A DNA stretch of 64,000 bases from Flaviramulus_B aquimarinus (GCF_039543205.1 NZ_BAABJH010000002.1:1-64000), one strand, 5' to 3'. Shown: positions 16,938 to 26,374, counted from the first letter of the stretch. The notes: generated from the sequence alone by a model not told the origin. Made by a program: numbers and translations.

Positions 16938-18224
16938 TTATAGCGTTTTGGCAACCTTATTTATAGTAGCTATGGTAAAATCTAAATCCTCATAAGTCAA
17001 TGCGTCTGTTATAAACCAAGTCTCAAAAGCACTTGGCGCTATATAAACACCCTCATTAAGCATACCATGAAAGAATTTTTTAAAAGTTTCATTATTGCCT
17101 TTGGCAGCAGTATCAAAATCTACAACATCACCTTCATCAAAATGAACTGAAATCATAGAACCTGTCCTATTAATGGTATGCGTAATATTATTCTCAATTA
17201 AAACTTTAGAAATACCTTGGTGCAGATATTCGGTTTTTTTGGCTAATCGGTTAAATATCTCGTTATCATTATTCAATACCGTAAGCATGGCTAACCCAGC
17301 TGCCATAGCTAAAGGGTTTCCACTTAATGTCCCAGCTTGATACACGGGTCCTAATGGTGCTAAATGATTCATAATCTCATTTCTAGCAGCAAAAGCACCA
17401 ACAGGTAAACCTCCTCCAATAACTTTACCAAAGCAAACAATATCAGCATTTATACTGAATAATTCTTGTGCGCCGCCTTTAGCTAAACGAAAACCAGTCA
17501 TGACCTCATCAAAGACCAATAATATACCATTTGCATCACATAAACCCCTTAACCCCTTCAAAAAACCCGCTTTAGGAGGAATACAACCCATATTACCTGC
17601 AACTGGTTCAATAATAATACAGGCTATTTCGTTTTTATTTGCTTCAATTAAAGCCTTCACATGTTCTATATCATTGTAACATGCCAACAAGGTGTCTTTT
17701 GCCGTTCCTTTGGTAACACCTGGACTATTTGGTGTTCCAAACGTACTGGCACCGCTTCCTGCTTGAATTAAAAATGAATCTGAATGCCCGTGATAACAGC
17801 CTGCAAATTTTATAATTCTATCTTTTCCTGTAAATCCACGTGCTAAACGAATGGCACTCATACAAGCTTCGGTTCCAGAGTTTACAAAACGTATTTTATC
17901 AACATTAGGCACCATAGAAACAGTCAATTCCGCTATTTGAGTTTCAATTTCTGTTGGCATTCCAAAGGATGTTCCTTTTTTAGCCTTTTCAATGACTGCA
18001 TTCACAACAGGCTCATAAGCATGCCCTAAAATCATCGGACCCCAAGAATTTATATAATCAATTAAACGGTTCCCGTCTTCATCATATAAATATGCACCTT
18101 TTGCTTCTTTAACAAAAATAGGTGTTCCGCCTACTCCTTTAAACGCTCTTACCGGTGAGTTTACACCTCCAGGTATTACTTTTTCTGCTTTGGCAAATAA
18201 CGCACTGCTTCTTTTATAAATCAT
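16938..18224 (-). CDS. hemL: Glutamate-1-semialdehyde 2,1-aminomutase
   Basis: Converts glutamate-1-semialdehyde to 5-aminolevulinate in the C5 pathway of heme synthesis; PLP-dependent and cytoplasmic. The 428 residues match the family. The N-terminus has FAKAEKVIPGGVNSPVRAF, the cofactor region has DEVMTGFRLAKGG, and the PLP lysine is in CFGKVIGGGLPVGAF. GTEACMSAIRLARG is also typical. The glucosaminidase gene ends 4 bases upstream on the same strand, so the two are probably cotranscribed. Confidence 0.97.
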   Translation of the reverse strand: MIYKRSSALFAKAEKVIPGGVNSPVRAFKGVGGTPIFVKEAKGAYLYDEDGNRLIDYINSWGPMILGHAYEPVVNAVIEKAKKGTSFGMPTEIETQIAELTVSMVPNVDKIRFVNSGTEACMSAIRLARGFTGKDRIIKFAGCYHGHSDSFLIQAGSGASTFGTPNSPGVTKGTAKDTLLACYNDIEHVKALIEANKNEIACIIIEPVAGNMGCIPPKAGFLKGLRGLCDANGILLVFDEVMTGFRLAKGGAQELFSINADIVCFGKVIGGGLPVGAFAARNEIMNHLAPLGPVYQAGTLSGNPLAMAAGLAMLTVLNNDNEIFNRLAKKTEYLHQGISKVLIENNITHTINRTGSMISVHFDEGDVVDFDTAAKGNNETFKKFFHGMLNEGVYIAPSAFETWFITDALTYEDLDFTIATINKVAKTL

Positions 18225-18227
18225 TAA

Positions 18228-19007
18228 TTAGTTTTTTGATGTTGGCTTTACGACCAATACTTGACCAATATCAAGTGCTGTATCATTTAAGCCATTTATG
18301 TTTTGAAGTTCTTTTACTGTAATATTATATCTTTTTGAAATGGAATATAAAGTATCTCCTTTAGCAACTGTGTAAGTAATTCGCTGTTTTATTGGGTTTT
18401 TAAATTCCTCATAATTATTACCCAAAACGGCTTTATCATACTTGAACAACTTGTACCGTTCAATCAAGCTAATAAGTTTTTGCGGATATTTTTTATCTGT
18501 TGCATAACCTGCAGCTTTCAATCCCCTAGCCCAACCTTTGTAATCTTCTTTTTTTAATTTGAAAAGTTTTGAATAGCGCTTTCGTTCACTAAGAAACAAC
18601 GAATGATCTCTAAATGAATATTTGGCATCTTTATATTTTCTGAAACATTCTTGTTTTTTATCATCATCATGATAAATCTTTTTACCGGTCCAACCATGGC
18701 ATTTAATCCCAAAATGGTTGTTTGCTTGAACTGACAACCTTCCTTTTCCTGACCCAGACTCAAGAATACCTTGAGCTAAAGTTATACTTGCAGGAATGCC
18801 ATATAGACGCATTTCCTGCTGTGCTGTGTTTTTATGTGTATCGATATAACGTTCGGTATTATTAGCATAAACTTTATGTACTTCTTTGTTAACCGTTTTC
18901 GGTGCTTGTTTTGAGGTACCACTAGGCCTTTTAGTTACAATGCTTTTTTTAGACTTACAACTAAAAACAAAACACACAAGACATAATAATAAAAGTATTC
19001 TATTCAT
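18228..19007 (-). CDS. Glucosaminidase-LysM lipoprotein (peptidoglycan hydrolase)
   Basis: About 259 residues from the ATG at 19007. The lipoprotein signal MNRILLLLCLVCFVFSC is followed by a Lys/Thr-rich linker. A glucosaminidase domain (PF01832 type) spans roughly residues 65-200, with ITLAQGILESGSGKG containing the catalytic Glu and NNHFGIKCH nearby. A LysM peptidoglycan-binding domain (YTVAKGDTLYSISKRYNI) forms the C-terminus. It cleaves the glycan strand during wall remodelling. An ATG 12 bases upstream would overlap the preceding gene and spoil the signal peptide, so I chose 19007. Confidence 0.9.
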   Translation of the reverse strand: MNRILLLLCLVCFVFSCKSKKSIVTKRPSGTSKQAPKTVNKEVHKVYANNTERYIDTHKNTAQQEMRLYGIPASITLAQGILESGSGKGRLSVQANNHFGIKCHGWTGKKIYHDDDKKQECFRKYKDAKYSFRDHSLFLSERKRYSKLFKLKKEDYKGWARGLKAAGYATDKKYPQKLISLIERYKLFKYDKAVLGNNYEEFKNPIKQRITYTVAKGDTLYSISKRYNITVKELQNINGLNDTALDIGQVLVVKPTSKN

Positions 19008-19011
19008 GTAA

Positions 19012-19923
19012 TTACTCAATTATTGGTAAATTTTTCTTTTTTAAAACCACATTCATTCCTTCTATTCCTTGTAAACCACCCGTATGAATGGCTAAAATTT
19101 TAGAGTCTTTCGGAAAATATGCCTTTTCAATCAAATCGAAAATACCAAACATCATTTTTCCTGTATAAACAGGATCTAATTGTATTTGATAATCCGCTTT
19201 AAACTGATTGATAAAACTGATTAATTCGGTATTTATTTTAGCATAGCCTCCAAAATGATAATCGGTTATTAGCTTCCAATTGCTTTGCGTTACAAATTTA
19301 CTAATATCTTGTTGTAAAAAATTGCCTTTTAAAGCAGGAAAACCTAAAACTTGTTGACTAGGTTTTGAACAATTTACTAGACCAGAAATTGTTCCACCTG
19401 TTCCAACTGCACAACAGACAAAATCAAAATCATCATCTTGATCTGTCAAAATTTCTTTGCAACCTGTTATGGCCAAAGAATTTGTACCACCCTCTGGTAT
19501 AAGATAAAAATCGTTAAACTCTTCTTTTAAATGGTTTAAAAAAGCTTCGGAAGTTTTATTTCTGTATACGTCTCGAGATACAAACTTAAATTGCATGCCA
19601 TTTTCCTTTGCAAAACTTAAAGTTGGGTTATCAAAAATTTTATCTTTCAACTCCTCGCCTCTTATAACGCCTATGGTTTTAAAACCTAAAATACTTCCAG
19701 CGGAAGCTACCGCCGCAATATGGTTTGAAAACGCGCCTCCAAATGTTAATACCGTTTTAAAACCTGCTTTTTCAGCATGTAAAAGATTGTATTTAAGCTT
19801 TCTGTATTTATTACCAGACACAAAGGCATGCAACTGGTCTTCACGTTTTACAAATAGCTCTACACCCTTTTCTTTAGGGAGATCTACCTGCTCATTAACT
19901 GTTTTTTCAAACTCAAATATCAT
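19012..19923 (-). CDS. D-cysteine desulfhydrase / ACC deaminase family PLP enzyme
   Basis: About 303 residues of fold-type II PLP enzyme. The Lys binding PLP lies in VSGNKYRKLKYNL, and TFGGAFSNHIAAVA and a C-terminal AIHTGGLQGIEGM are family signatures. Members deaminate 1-aminocyclopropane-1-carboxylate or desulfhydrate D-cysteine; the sequence alone does not decide which. The start at 19923 forms a TAATG overlap with the stop of the upstream gene, implying coupling. An in-frame ATG at 19953 is possible but would overlap by 31 bases. Confidence 0.88.
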   Translation of the reverse strand: MIFEFEKTVNEQVDLPKEKGVELFVKREDQLHAFVSGNKYRKLKYNLLHAEKAGFKTVLTFGGAFSNHIAAVASAGSILGFKTIGVIRGEELKDKIFDNPTLSFAKENGMQFKFVSRDVYRNKTSEAFLNHLKEEFNDFYLIPEGGTNSLAITGCKEILTDQDDDFDFVCCAVGTGGTISGLVNCSKPSQQVLGFPALKGNFLQQDISKFVTQSNWKLITDYHFGGYAKINTELISFINQFKADYQIQLDPVYTGKMMFGIFDLIEKAYFPKDSKILAIHTGGLQGIEGMNVVLKKKNLPIIE

Positions 19924-20252
19924 TAGGCGCGAAGGTACTTCAAAAAAGTCCATAATGGGCGATTATTGATATATTCTAAATGATGTTCATTAAAGTAAGC
20001 TTCTCTTTCAAATGAAATATTTCTATAAGCTTTGTGCCAATTTTTATATTGAAACCATCGAATTATAAATTCAATCATATAAAACAAATAAAAAGGAATC
20101 ACCAATAGTTCTATTTGTTGTTTCAAATGAATTTTCTCATGGTTTATTAGAACACGATTATCTTTTAAATGTTTCGCTTTCAAAAAAACAAAAGGAAATA
20201 TGGTCATTCCCGTATACCCTTTAGGCACTAAATATTTTGAAATAAAAATCAT
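19923..20252 (-). CDS. Small membrane-associated HEKIH protein
   Basis: 109 residues. A central hydrophobic segment (LLVIPFYLFYMIEFIIRWF) is preceded by LINHEKIHLKQQIEL. The HEKIH fits the HExxH zinc-binding pattern, and a later SFEREAYFNEHH could supply a third acidic ligand. The arrangement recalls a minimal gluzincin-like peptidase, but no known family is recognised with certainty. It is translationally coupled to the PLP enzyme through TAATG, so both are made from one message. Confidence 0.7.
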   Translation of the reverse strand: MIFISKYLVPKGYTGMTIFPFVFLKAKHLKDNRVLINHEKIHLKQQIELLVIPFYLFYMIEFIIRWFQYKNWHKAYRNISFEREAYFNEHHLEYINNRPLWTFLKYLRA

Positions 20253-20314
20253 AACTATAACACTTCAAAAATCAATCCAAGAAAACTTTTTTAAAACTTT
20301 CCTTTAGATTTCCG

Positions 20315-20332
20315 TCCTGATAACCATCGGGA
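20315..20332. repeat. Short palindromic hairpin (TCCYGAT...ATCRGGA type)
   Basis: tcctgat-aacc-atcggga forms a 7-bp stem with one G-T pair in the gap before the DUF5522 gene. A partial relative (ctatcagga) occurs near 9778. It is probably one of the dispersed flavobacterial intergenic palindromes. Confidence 0.3.
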
Positions 20333-20408
20333 GCTACCAGCATCTTGGAAGTAACAATTTATGGAATTTTGATATAAAACATCAAGAAATAATATCTTCA
20401 ATTTACAC

Positions 20409-20416
20409 TATCTTTG
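20409..20416 (+). promoter_or_regulatory. Candidate -7 box for the DUF5522 gene
   Basis: tatctttg matches TAnnTTTG and ends only 6 bases before the ATG at 20423, so the leader would be very short. No -33 TTG is seen at the expected spacing. Confidence 0.35.
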
Positions 20417-20422
20417 TTATAT

Positions 20423-20590
20423 ATGAAGAAAATTGTCCCCATTGAAGAAGGTGATTACTATCTAACACCCGAAGGTTACCGCTGTTTTACAAAGCAATAC
20501 CATTTAAAACGTGGGTATTGCTGCGAAAGCGGATGCAGACATTGCCCTTATGGGTACAACAAAGCAACCAATTCCATTACTAAAAAATAG
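20423..20590 (+). CDS. DUF5522 family small Cys-rich protein
   Basis: 55 residues: MKKIVPIEEGDYYLTPEGYR, then CFTKQYHLKRGYCCESGCRH and CPYGYNKATN. The TPEG-FT-YHLKRGYCC-GCRHCPY pattern is the hallmark of the DUF5522 family, widespread in Bacteroidota. Its five cysteines include a CCxxxC-xx-C cluster that could bind zinc or an iron-sulfur cluster. Function unknown. It precedes the urocanase gene by 126 bases on the same strand. Confidence 0.88.
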   Translation: MKKIVPIEEGDYYLTPEGYRCFTKQYHLKRGYCCESGCRHCPYGYNKATNSITKK

Positions 20591-20716
20591 GTTTGGACAT
20601 ACGTTTAATGACATATAGAATTAAAGTTGCGAATACCTACCACCGTGTAGATATTCGTTACCCATAGTTGATGCCGATTTACAAGATAAATTCGTATTAA
20701 TTAACATATTCATAAA

Positions 20717-22711
20717 ATGACATTTAAAAATCAAATACTTGAGGGCATCCCTTCCACATTACCACCAGCCAAGCCTTTTGAAGCTGACATTAATCATGCA
20801 CCTAAAAGAAAAGATAGTCTTTCAGCAGAAGAAAAAAAGCTAGCGCTGCGCAACGCTCTAAGGTATTTTAACAAAAAACTTCATCCCGAATTAATAACAG
20901 AATTTAAAAGTGAGCTAGATACTTACGGACGCATTTATATGTATCGATTTCGTCCAGATTATAAGATGTATGCACGCCCTATAAATGAATATCCAGCAAA
21001 ATCAGAGCAAGCTGCTGCCATTATGCTTATGATTCAGAATAATTTGGATTATAAAGTGGCACAGCATCCGCATGAGTTAATTACGTATGGAGGTAATGGT
21101 GCTGTATTTCAAAATTGGGCGCAATATAGATTGACCATGAAATATTTGGCTGAAATGAATAACGAGCAAACCCTTGTTATGTATTCCGGACATCCTATGG
21201 GGTTATTCCCTAGTCATGCTGAAGCGCCAAGAGTTGTTGTAACCAATGGTATGATGATTCCTAACTACTCCAAACCGAATGATTGGGAAAAATTTAATGC
21301 TTTGGGTGTTACCCAATATGGGCAAATGACAGCTGGTAGCTATATGTACATTGGTCCGCAAGGCATTGTTCATGGAACAACAATTACGGTTTTAAACGGT
21401 TTTAGAAAGATAAACAAATCGCCTAAAGGCCATTTATTTCTAACCTCTGGATTAGGTGGTATGAGTGGTGCCCAACCCAAAGCTGGAAATATTGCGGGCT
21501 GTATTACGGTCTGTGCAGAAGTAAATCCTAAAATCACACAAGTTCGATTAGACCAAGGTTGGGTTGACGAAAAAATTACGGATTTAGACGAATTAGTCAC
21601 TCGAGTTCGTAAAGCTAAAGCTGAAAAAGAAACGGTTTCCATTGCTTATTTAGGGAATATTGTAAATGTTTGGGAAAAATTTTATGATGCTCATATTTAT
21701 ATTGATTTAGGAAGCGATCAAACCTCGCTACACAACCCTTGGGCTGGAGGCTACTATCCTGTTGGGCTTTCTTATGAAGCATCTAATGATTTAATGGCTG
21801 ATAATCCCGAATTGTTTAAAGAGAAAGTTCAAGAAACCCTTTGTCGTCATGCCGATGCCATTAATAAGCATACTGAAAAAGGCACCTATTTTTTCGATTA
21901 TGGAAATGCGTTCCTTTTGGAAGCCTCTCGGGCTGGTGCAGATGTTATGTCCAAAACTCCAAGCTTAGGAAGGGAATTTAAATACCCCTCTTATGTACAA
22001 GACATTATGGGACCTATGTGCTTTGATTATGGCTTTGGCCCATTTCGTTGGGTTTGTGCTTCAGGAAAACCAGAAGATTTAGAAAAAACAGATACCATAG
22101 CTTGCTCCATTTTAGAGGACATAAAGAAACATGCTCCTGAAGACATCCAACAACAAATGGCTGATAATATTCAATGGATAAAAGGTGCTCAAGAGAACAA
22201 ATTGGTCGTTGGTTCGCAAGCCAGAATACTTTATGCTGATGCTGAAGGTCGCATGAAAATTGCCCAAGCTTTTAACAATGCTATTGCAAAAGGCGATATT
22301 GGTTATGTTATTTTGGGTCGAGATCATCATGATGTTTCAGGAACCGATTCGCCTTACAGAGAAACATCTAATATTTATGATGGGTCACGTTTCACAACAG
22401 ATATGGCTATTCATAATGTTATTGGCGATAGTTTTAGAGGTGCTACATGGGTAAGCATACATAATGGTGGTGGCGTTGGATGGGGCGAAGTAATTAACGG
22501 AGGATTTGGTATGGTTCTTGATGGTACTAAAGAAGCTGAAAAACGCTTAAAGTCTATGCTATTCTGGGATGTAAATAACGGTATATCCAGACGAAGTTGG
22601 GCAAGAAATGATGGTGCTATTTTCGCAATAAAACGTGCTATGGAAACGGAGCCAAATTTGAAAGTAACATTGCCAAATACTGTTGATGATAGTTTATTGG
22701 ATTTACTATAA
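20717..22711 (+). CDS. hutU: Urocanate hydratase, long form
   Basis: Converts urocanate to 4-imidazolone-5-propionate, the second step of histidine breakdown, using tightly bound NAD. The 664 residues are about 100 longer than the enzyme of Pseudomonas and match the long form of Bacteroidota and eukaryotes. Supporting segments are HPHELITYGGNGAVFQNWAQ, MYSGHPMGLFPSH, GLGGMSGAQPKAGNIAG (NAD site) and the C-terminal SIHNGGGVGWGEVINGGFG. No hutH, hutI or hutG is visible in the window, so the pathway genes are scattered. The DUF4136 gene follows after 18 bases. Confidence 0.95.
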   Translation: MTFKNQILEGIPSTLPPAKPFEADINHAPKRKDSLSAEEKKLALRNALRYFNKKLHPELITEFKSELDTYGRIYMYRFRPDYKMYARPINEYPAKSEQAAAIMLMIQNNLDYKVAQHPHELITYGGNGAVFQNWAQYRLTMKYLAEMNNEQTLVMYSGHPMGLFPSHAEAPRVVVTNGMMIPNYSKPNDWEKFNALGVTQYGQMTAGSYMYIGPQGIVHGTTITVLNGFRKINKSPKGHLFLTSGLGGMSGAQPKAGNIAGCITVCAEVNPKITQVRLDQGWVDEKITDLDELVTRVRKAKAEKETVSIAYLGNIVNVWEKFYDAHIYIDLGSDQTSLHNPWAGGYYPVGLSYEASNDLMADNPELFKEKVQETLCRHADAINKHTEKGTYFFDYGNAFLLEASRAGADVMSKTPSLGREFKYPSYVQDIMGPMCFDYGFGPFRWVCASGKPEDLEKTDTIACSILEDIKKHAPEDIQQQMADNIQWIKGAQENKLVVGSQARILYADAEGRMKIAQAFNNAIAKGDIGYVILGRDHHDVSGTDSPYRETSNIYDGSRFTTDMAIHNVIGDSFRGATWVSIHNGGGVGWGEVINGGFGMVLDGTKEAEKRLKSMLFWDVNNGISRRSWARNDGAIFAIKRAMETEPNLKVTLPNTVDDSLLDLL

Positions 22712-22729
22712 CCATTAAAAAATTGTACT

Positions 22730-23299
22730 ATGAAAAAACTTTTAAAAACCCTGCCAATCTTAGCATTACTAATAGTGGCTTCCTCTTGTAGTTCTGTTAG
22801 AGTTGCAACTGATTATGATAAAAACGCTAAATTTAGCGAATACAAAACCTTTGCCTTCTTTAAGACTGGTATTGACAAAGCAGAAATTAACGATTTAGAC
22901 AAACGTCGAATTCTCCGAGCGATTGAGGCAGAACTTTTAGCCAAAGGCTTTACAAAATCTGAAAACCCGGATATATTGGTTAGTCTATTTACAAAATCAC
23001 AACAACGTGTTGACGTTTACAACAACTCTTGGGGCATGGGCGGCTGGGGCTGGGGTGGCTTTGGCCCAGGTTGGGGTGGTTTTGGTCCAGGCTGGGGTTG
23101 GGGTTGGAACCAACCGACTGTGTCTACAAGTACACAAGGCACCTTGTATTTAGATTTGATTGATGCCGATAAAAAAGAGTTAGTATGGCAAGGTATGGGT
23201 ACAGGCTATTTAAGCAGAAATATGGAGAAAAAAGAAGAACGTATCAAAGAGTTTGTTTCTAAAATTATGGAGAAATATCCTCCTGGAGCTACAAAATAA
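22730..23299 (+). CDS. DUF4136 lipoprotein with Gly/Trp-rich tract
   Basis: 189 residues. The lipoprotein signal ends LLIVASSC with the Cys near residue 20. The fold matches DUF4136: VRVATDYDKNAKFSEYKTFAF at the start and TLYLDLIDADKKELVWQG near the end. An insert at about residues 98-124 repeats GWGG/GPGW units very rich in Gly and Trp. Envelope location is inferred and function unknown. It is probably read through from hutU, only 18 bases upstream, and ends at a strong terminator. Confidence 0.85.
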   Translation: MKKLLKTLPILALLIVASSCSSVRVATDYDKNAKFSEYKTFAFFKTGIDKAEINDLDKRRILRAIEAELLAKGFTKSENPDILVSLFTKSQQRVDVYNNSWGMGGWGWGGFGPGWGGFGPGWGWGWNQPTVSTSTQGTLYLDLIDADKKELVWQGMGTGYLSRNMEKKEERIKEFVSKIMEKYPPGATK

Positions 23300-23320
23300 T
23301 TTAGCAACATATCATAAACT

Positions 23321-23350
23321 AAAAGCGATTCAAATTTGAATCGCTTTTTT
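23321..23350. terminator. Bidirectional intrinsic terminator
   Basis: Perfect 28-base palindrome (aaaagcgattcaaa and its complement) followed by T-rich sequence, between the convergent DUF4136 and bestrophin genes. Confidence 0.85.
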
Positions 23351-23351
23351 A

Positions 23352-24455
23352 TTACATAACAATATCATTCTTCCATTCATAAGGTTCTGGAATATCTGTG
23401 TCATCTATAAGTTGTCGAATATCTATTTCTATTCCTCTACTCATATCTGTAATAGGCACATCGTTTGGGCCTCCTTCAAAAGGGTTTTCTGTATTTTCAC
23501 CTATAGCTTCCATAGTATGGAATACCCAAGCTATTAATGCACTAAATGGCACAGAAAACCAAACAAAATGTTTTGCAATAAACTCTTGTATTTTATGTGT
23601 TAAGGAACTATGGGATTCATGGGTCATTAAATCTTCCAATATATGATCGCCAATAACTTCAAAACCTTCCATAATACCAAACGGCAATAAAATGATAAAT
23701 ATCCAAACAAACATATAGTTCAGTGTTGCAAACTGTCTTGGGTATGGAAAGTTTTTAATGCGTTCGCTTTTACCTTGAAGGGCATAAAACTCAACTAATA
23801 AATTAGCCATTTCCATGTGCCTAAAATCTTCAATCAATCCATCATTCATCAATTCTTTTAATCGTCGTGATTGAATTCCCAAAATCTGAGAGGCTTGATT
23901 TCCTTTTGAAAAAATGGTTTTAAATTCATCATCTGAGAGGTATTCTTGTATAGCATCTTCAACTGTAATTTCATCCTCACAAACCCTAAAATGGTTACTT
24001 CTAAATTCTTCATTCGACTTTCCTTTTTTCAAATGCATTTCCCAAGGTTTGTCTTGTCTTAATTGATACCGGAGCGCTGTTAACCAAGCTACATGTCTAT
24101 GTACCAATTCGCGTTTTACAGATTGCAACTCATCCTCAGTTCTTATTTTTTTAGCGTGGTCATTGGTTATAAAATCTTTTACCATAATCGTCCAAGACCG
24201 CGATGCATTAACAATACCTCCCCAAATTTTTCGGGCTTCCCAAAGCCGATCATAGGACGCATTATTTTTAAAACTCACAATAAACGCTACGGCTGTACCC
24301 AACACGCCTAATGGCAACCACGGCACATGTAACCACTTTAAACCGACAACATCAAATAACACAACAGGAATAAGTGCTATTAATAGAAATAAAAAAATGT
24401 GTCTGCGTGTCCATTTTAAAACGCCTCTTACAGGAAATATCCGTCTTGTATACAT
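23352..24455 (-). CDS. Bestrophin family ion channel
   Basis: 367 residues. The N-terminal region has two hydrophobic helices (HIFLFLLIALIPVVLFDVVG and a following LPLGVLGTAVAFIVSF), then FKNNASYDRLWEARKIWGGIVNASRSW, the conserved bestrophin/UPF0187 signature. Another helix pair (FVWIFIILLPFGIMEGFEVI and WFSVPFSALIAWVF) is followed by ENPFEGGPNDVPITDMSR, matching the conserved EDPFG-like segment. Bacterial homologues form pentameric inner-membrane channels, cation-selective in the studied case; selectivity here is not known. Single gene, convergent with DUF4136. Confidence 0.9.
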   Translation of the reverse strand: MYTRRIFPVRGVLKWTRRHIFLFLLIALIPVVLFDVVGLKWLHVPWLPLGVLGTAVAFIVSFKNNASYDRLWEARKIWGGIVNASRSWTIMVKDFITNDHAKKIRTEDELQSVKRELVHRHVAWLTALRYQLRQDKPWEMHLKKGKSNEEFRSNHFRVCEDEITVEDAIQEYLSDDEFKTIFSKGNQASQILGIQSRRLKELMNDGLIEDFRHMEMANLLVEFYALQGKSERIKNFPYPRQFATLNYMFVWIFIILLPFGIMEGFEVIGDHILEDLMTHESHSSLTHKIQEFIAKHFVWFSVPFSALIAWVFHTMEAIGENTENPFEGGPNDVPITDMSRGIEIDIRQLIDDTDIPEPYEWKNDIVM

Positions 24456-24613
24456 GTTTTTGAATTGAAAAGTTTAGTGTTCTAAATATATGTAAATCTT
24501 TAATAATTATTTAACAGCATTCAAGAATAGAATTATTGAAAGAAACATTAAATTATTCGTATTTTGATGAATTATTCGTATTTTTATACAGGTTTACCAT
24601 ATAAAAATTAACA

Positions 24614-26374
24614 ATGTCGAATTTATTTGAATCTAACGAAATACTACAAAAGCTACCTAAACACTTAAAGCAGTTTATAAAGCCTCAAAATTATGAGGAC
24701 TATTCAGCTATTGACCAAGCGGTATGGCGCTATGTTATGCGAAAAAATGTAGACTTTTTAAGTACTGTAGCACACAACTCCTATTTAGAAGGTTTAAAAC
24801 AAACTGGTATTTCTATTGATAGTATTCCTAATATGTACGGCATGAATCGTATTTTAAAAGATATTGGTTGGGCCGCAGTTGCTGTTGATGGCTTTATCCC
24901 GCCTAATGCCTTTATGGAATTTCAAGCTTACAATGTATTAGTCATTGCTAGCGATATTAGACAATTGGAACATATTGAATATACGCCCGCCCCAGATATT
25001 ATACATGAAGGCGCAGGCCATGCGCCAATTATTGCCAATCCAGAGTATGCTGAATATTTAAGACGCTTTGGAGAAATTGGCTGTAAAGCTATTTCATCGG
25101 CTAAAGATTACGAATTGTATGAAGCCGTAAGACATTTATCGATTATAAAAGAAGCTCCTAATTCTTCTGAAAAAGAGATTGCTTGCGCAGAAAAAAAAGT
25201 AAAAGATTTGCAACAAAATATGGGTAAACCCAGTGAAATGGCACTTATTAGAAACTTACATTGGTGGACGGTTGAATATGGTTTGATTGGCACTGTTGAA
25301 AACCCAAAAATATATGGCGCAGGCTTATTATCATCTATAGGCGAAAGTGCTTGGTGCATGACTAATGATGTTAAAAAACTACCATACAATATACAAGCTA
25401 CATACAAAGATTTTGATATTACCAAACCGCAACCTCAACTATTTGTAACACCTAATTTTGCGCATTTAAGCTTAATTTTAGAAGAGTTTGCCAATACCAT
25501 GGCTTTACGCAAAGGTGGGCTTTCTGGAGTACGCAAGTTAATACAATCCAAAGCCTTAGGAACGATTGAATTGAGTACTGGACTTCAAGTTTCTGGCGTG
25601 TTTAGCAATGTTATTGATTCTGACGGAAAAGCTATTTACATTCAAACTCAAGGCAAAACGGCTTTATCATATAGAGAAAAAGAATTAGTCGGCCATGGTA
25701 TAGCATATCATGCTAAAGGATTTGGATCTCCTGTCGGAAAATTAAAAGGTATTAACCTTGCTATTGAAGATATGAGTCCACGTGACTTAACGGCTTATAA
25801 TATTTATGAAGAAAAAACAGTGACCTTGGAATTTGAAGGTGGTATTATTGTTTCTGGTGAAATTATTACCGGCAAGCGTAATCTTCAAGGAAAAATAATA
25901 TTGATTAGTTTTAAAAATTGTACCGTTATTTACAACGAAACCGTATTATTTAAACCTGAATGGGGCATTTATGATATGGCGGTTGGCAAAAGTATTGTTT
26001 CGGCATTTTCTGGTCCTGCCGATTTAAACAGTTTTGATTTAATAACACATGTCCCTTCCTCACAAACCATTCATGTACAAAAATCCCATGAACGCTTACA
26101 GCTTGAAGCATTATATCAACAAGTTAGGGATTATAGAGACAACAAAAATAGAACCATATCTAGAACTAAAGTTTTAGAACAGCTTATAGAAAGACATCCT
26201 AATGATTGGTTATTACCTGTTGAGCTTTATGAGTTGGCTCATTTAGGAAATGAAAGTGTATTGTGTAAAAAAATATGGAATCATTTAGAAACCATTAAAC
26301 AAAATAAACCTGAATTAGGTCAGTTAATTGATGATGGGTTAAGAATTATAACTAATTCTAAGATTAGTATTTAA
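24614..26374 (+). CDS. Pterin-dependent aromatic amino acid hydroxylase, long form
   Basis: 586 residues. The iron-binding core is intact: His131 and His136 in IIHEGAGHAPII and Glu221 in WWTVEYGL, the 2-His-1-Glu triad of phenylalanine 4-hydroxylases. An insert of about 50 residues (160-210) separates the halves. A C-terminal extension of roughly 250 residues follows the core, containing beta-rich repeats and a helical tail ending with LGQLIDDGLRI. Bacterial PhhA is normally under 300 residues; long forms occur in Bacteroidota. The likely reaction is Phe to Tyr with tetrahydropterin, feeding Tyr catabolism or pigment synthesis. No pterin carbinolamine dehydratase is visible nearby. Confidence 0.9.
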   Translation: MSNLFESNEILQKLPKHLKQFIKPQNYEDYSAIDQAVWRYVMRKNVDFLSTVAHNSYLEGLKQTGISIDSIPNMYGMNRILKDIGWAAVAVDGFIPPNAFMEFQAYNVLVIASDIRQLEHIEYTPAPDIIHEGAGHAPIIANPEYAEYLRRFGEIGCKAISSAKDYELYEAVRHLSIIKEAPNSSEKEIACAEKKVKDLQQNMGKPSEMALIRNLHWWTVEYGLIGTVENPKIYGAGLLSSIGESAWCMTNDVKKLPYNIQATYKDFDITKPQPQLFVTPNFAHLSLILEEFANTMALRKGGLSGVRKLIQSKALGTIELSTGLQVSGVFSNVIDSDGKAIYIQTQGKTALSYREKELVGHGIAYHAKGFGSPVGKLKGINLAIEDMSPRDLTAYNIYEEKTVTLEFEGGIIVSGEIITGKRNLQGKIILISFKNCTVIYNETVLFKPEWGIYDMAVGKSIVSAFSGPADLNSFDLITHVPSSQTIHVQKSHERLQLEALYQQVRDYRDNKNRTISRTKVLEQLIERHPNDWLLPVELYELAHLGNESVLCKKIWNHLETIKQNKPELGQLIDDGLRIITNSKISI

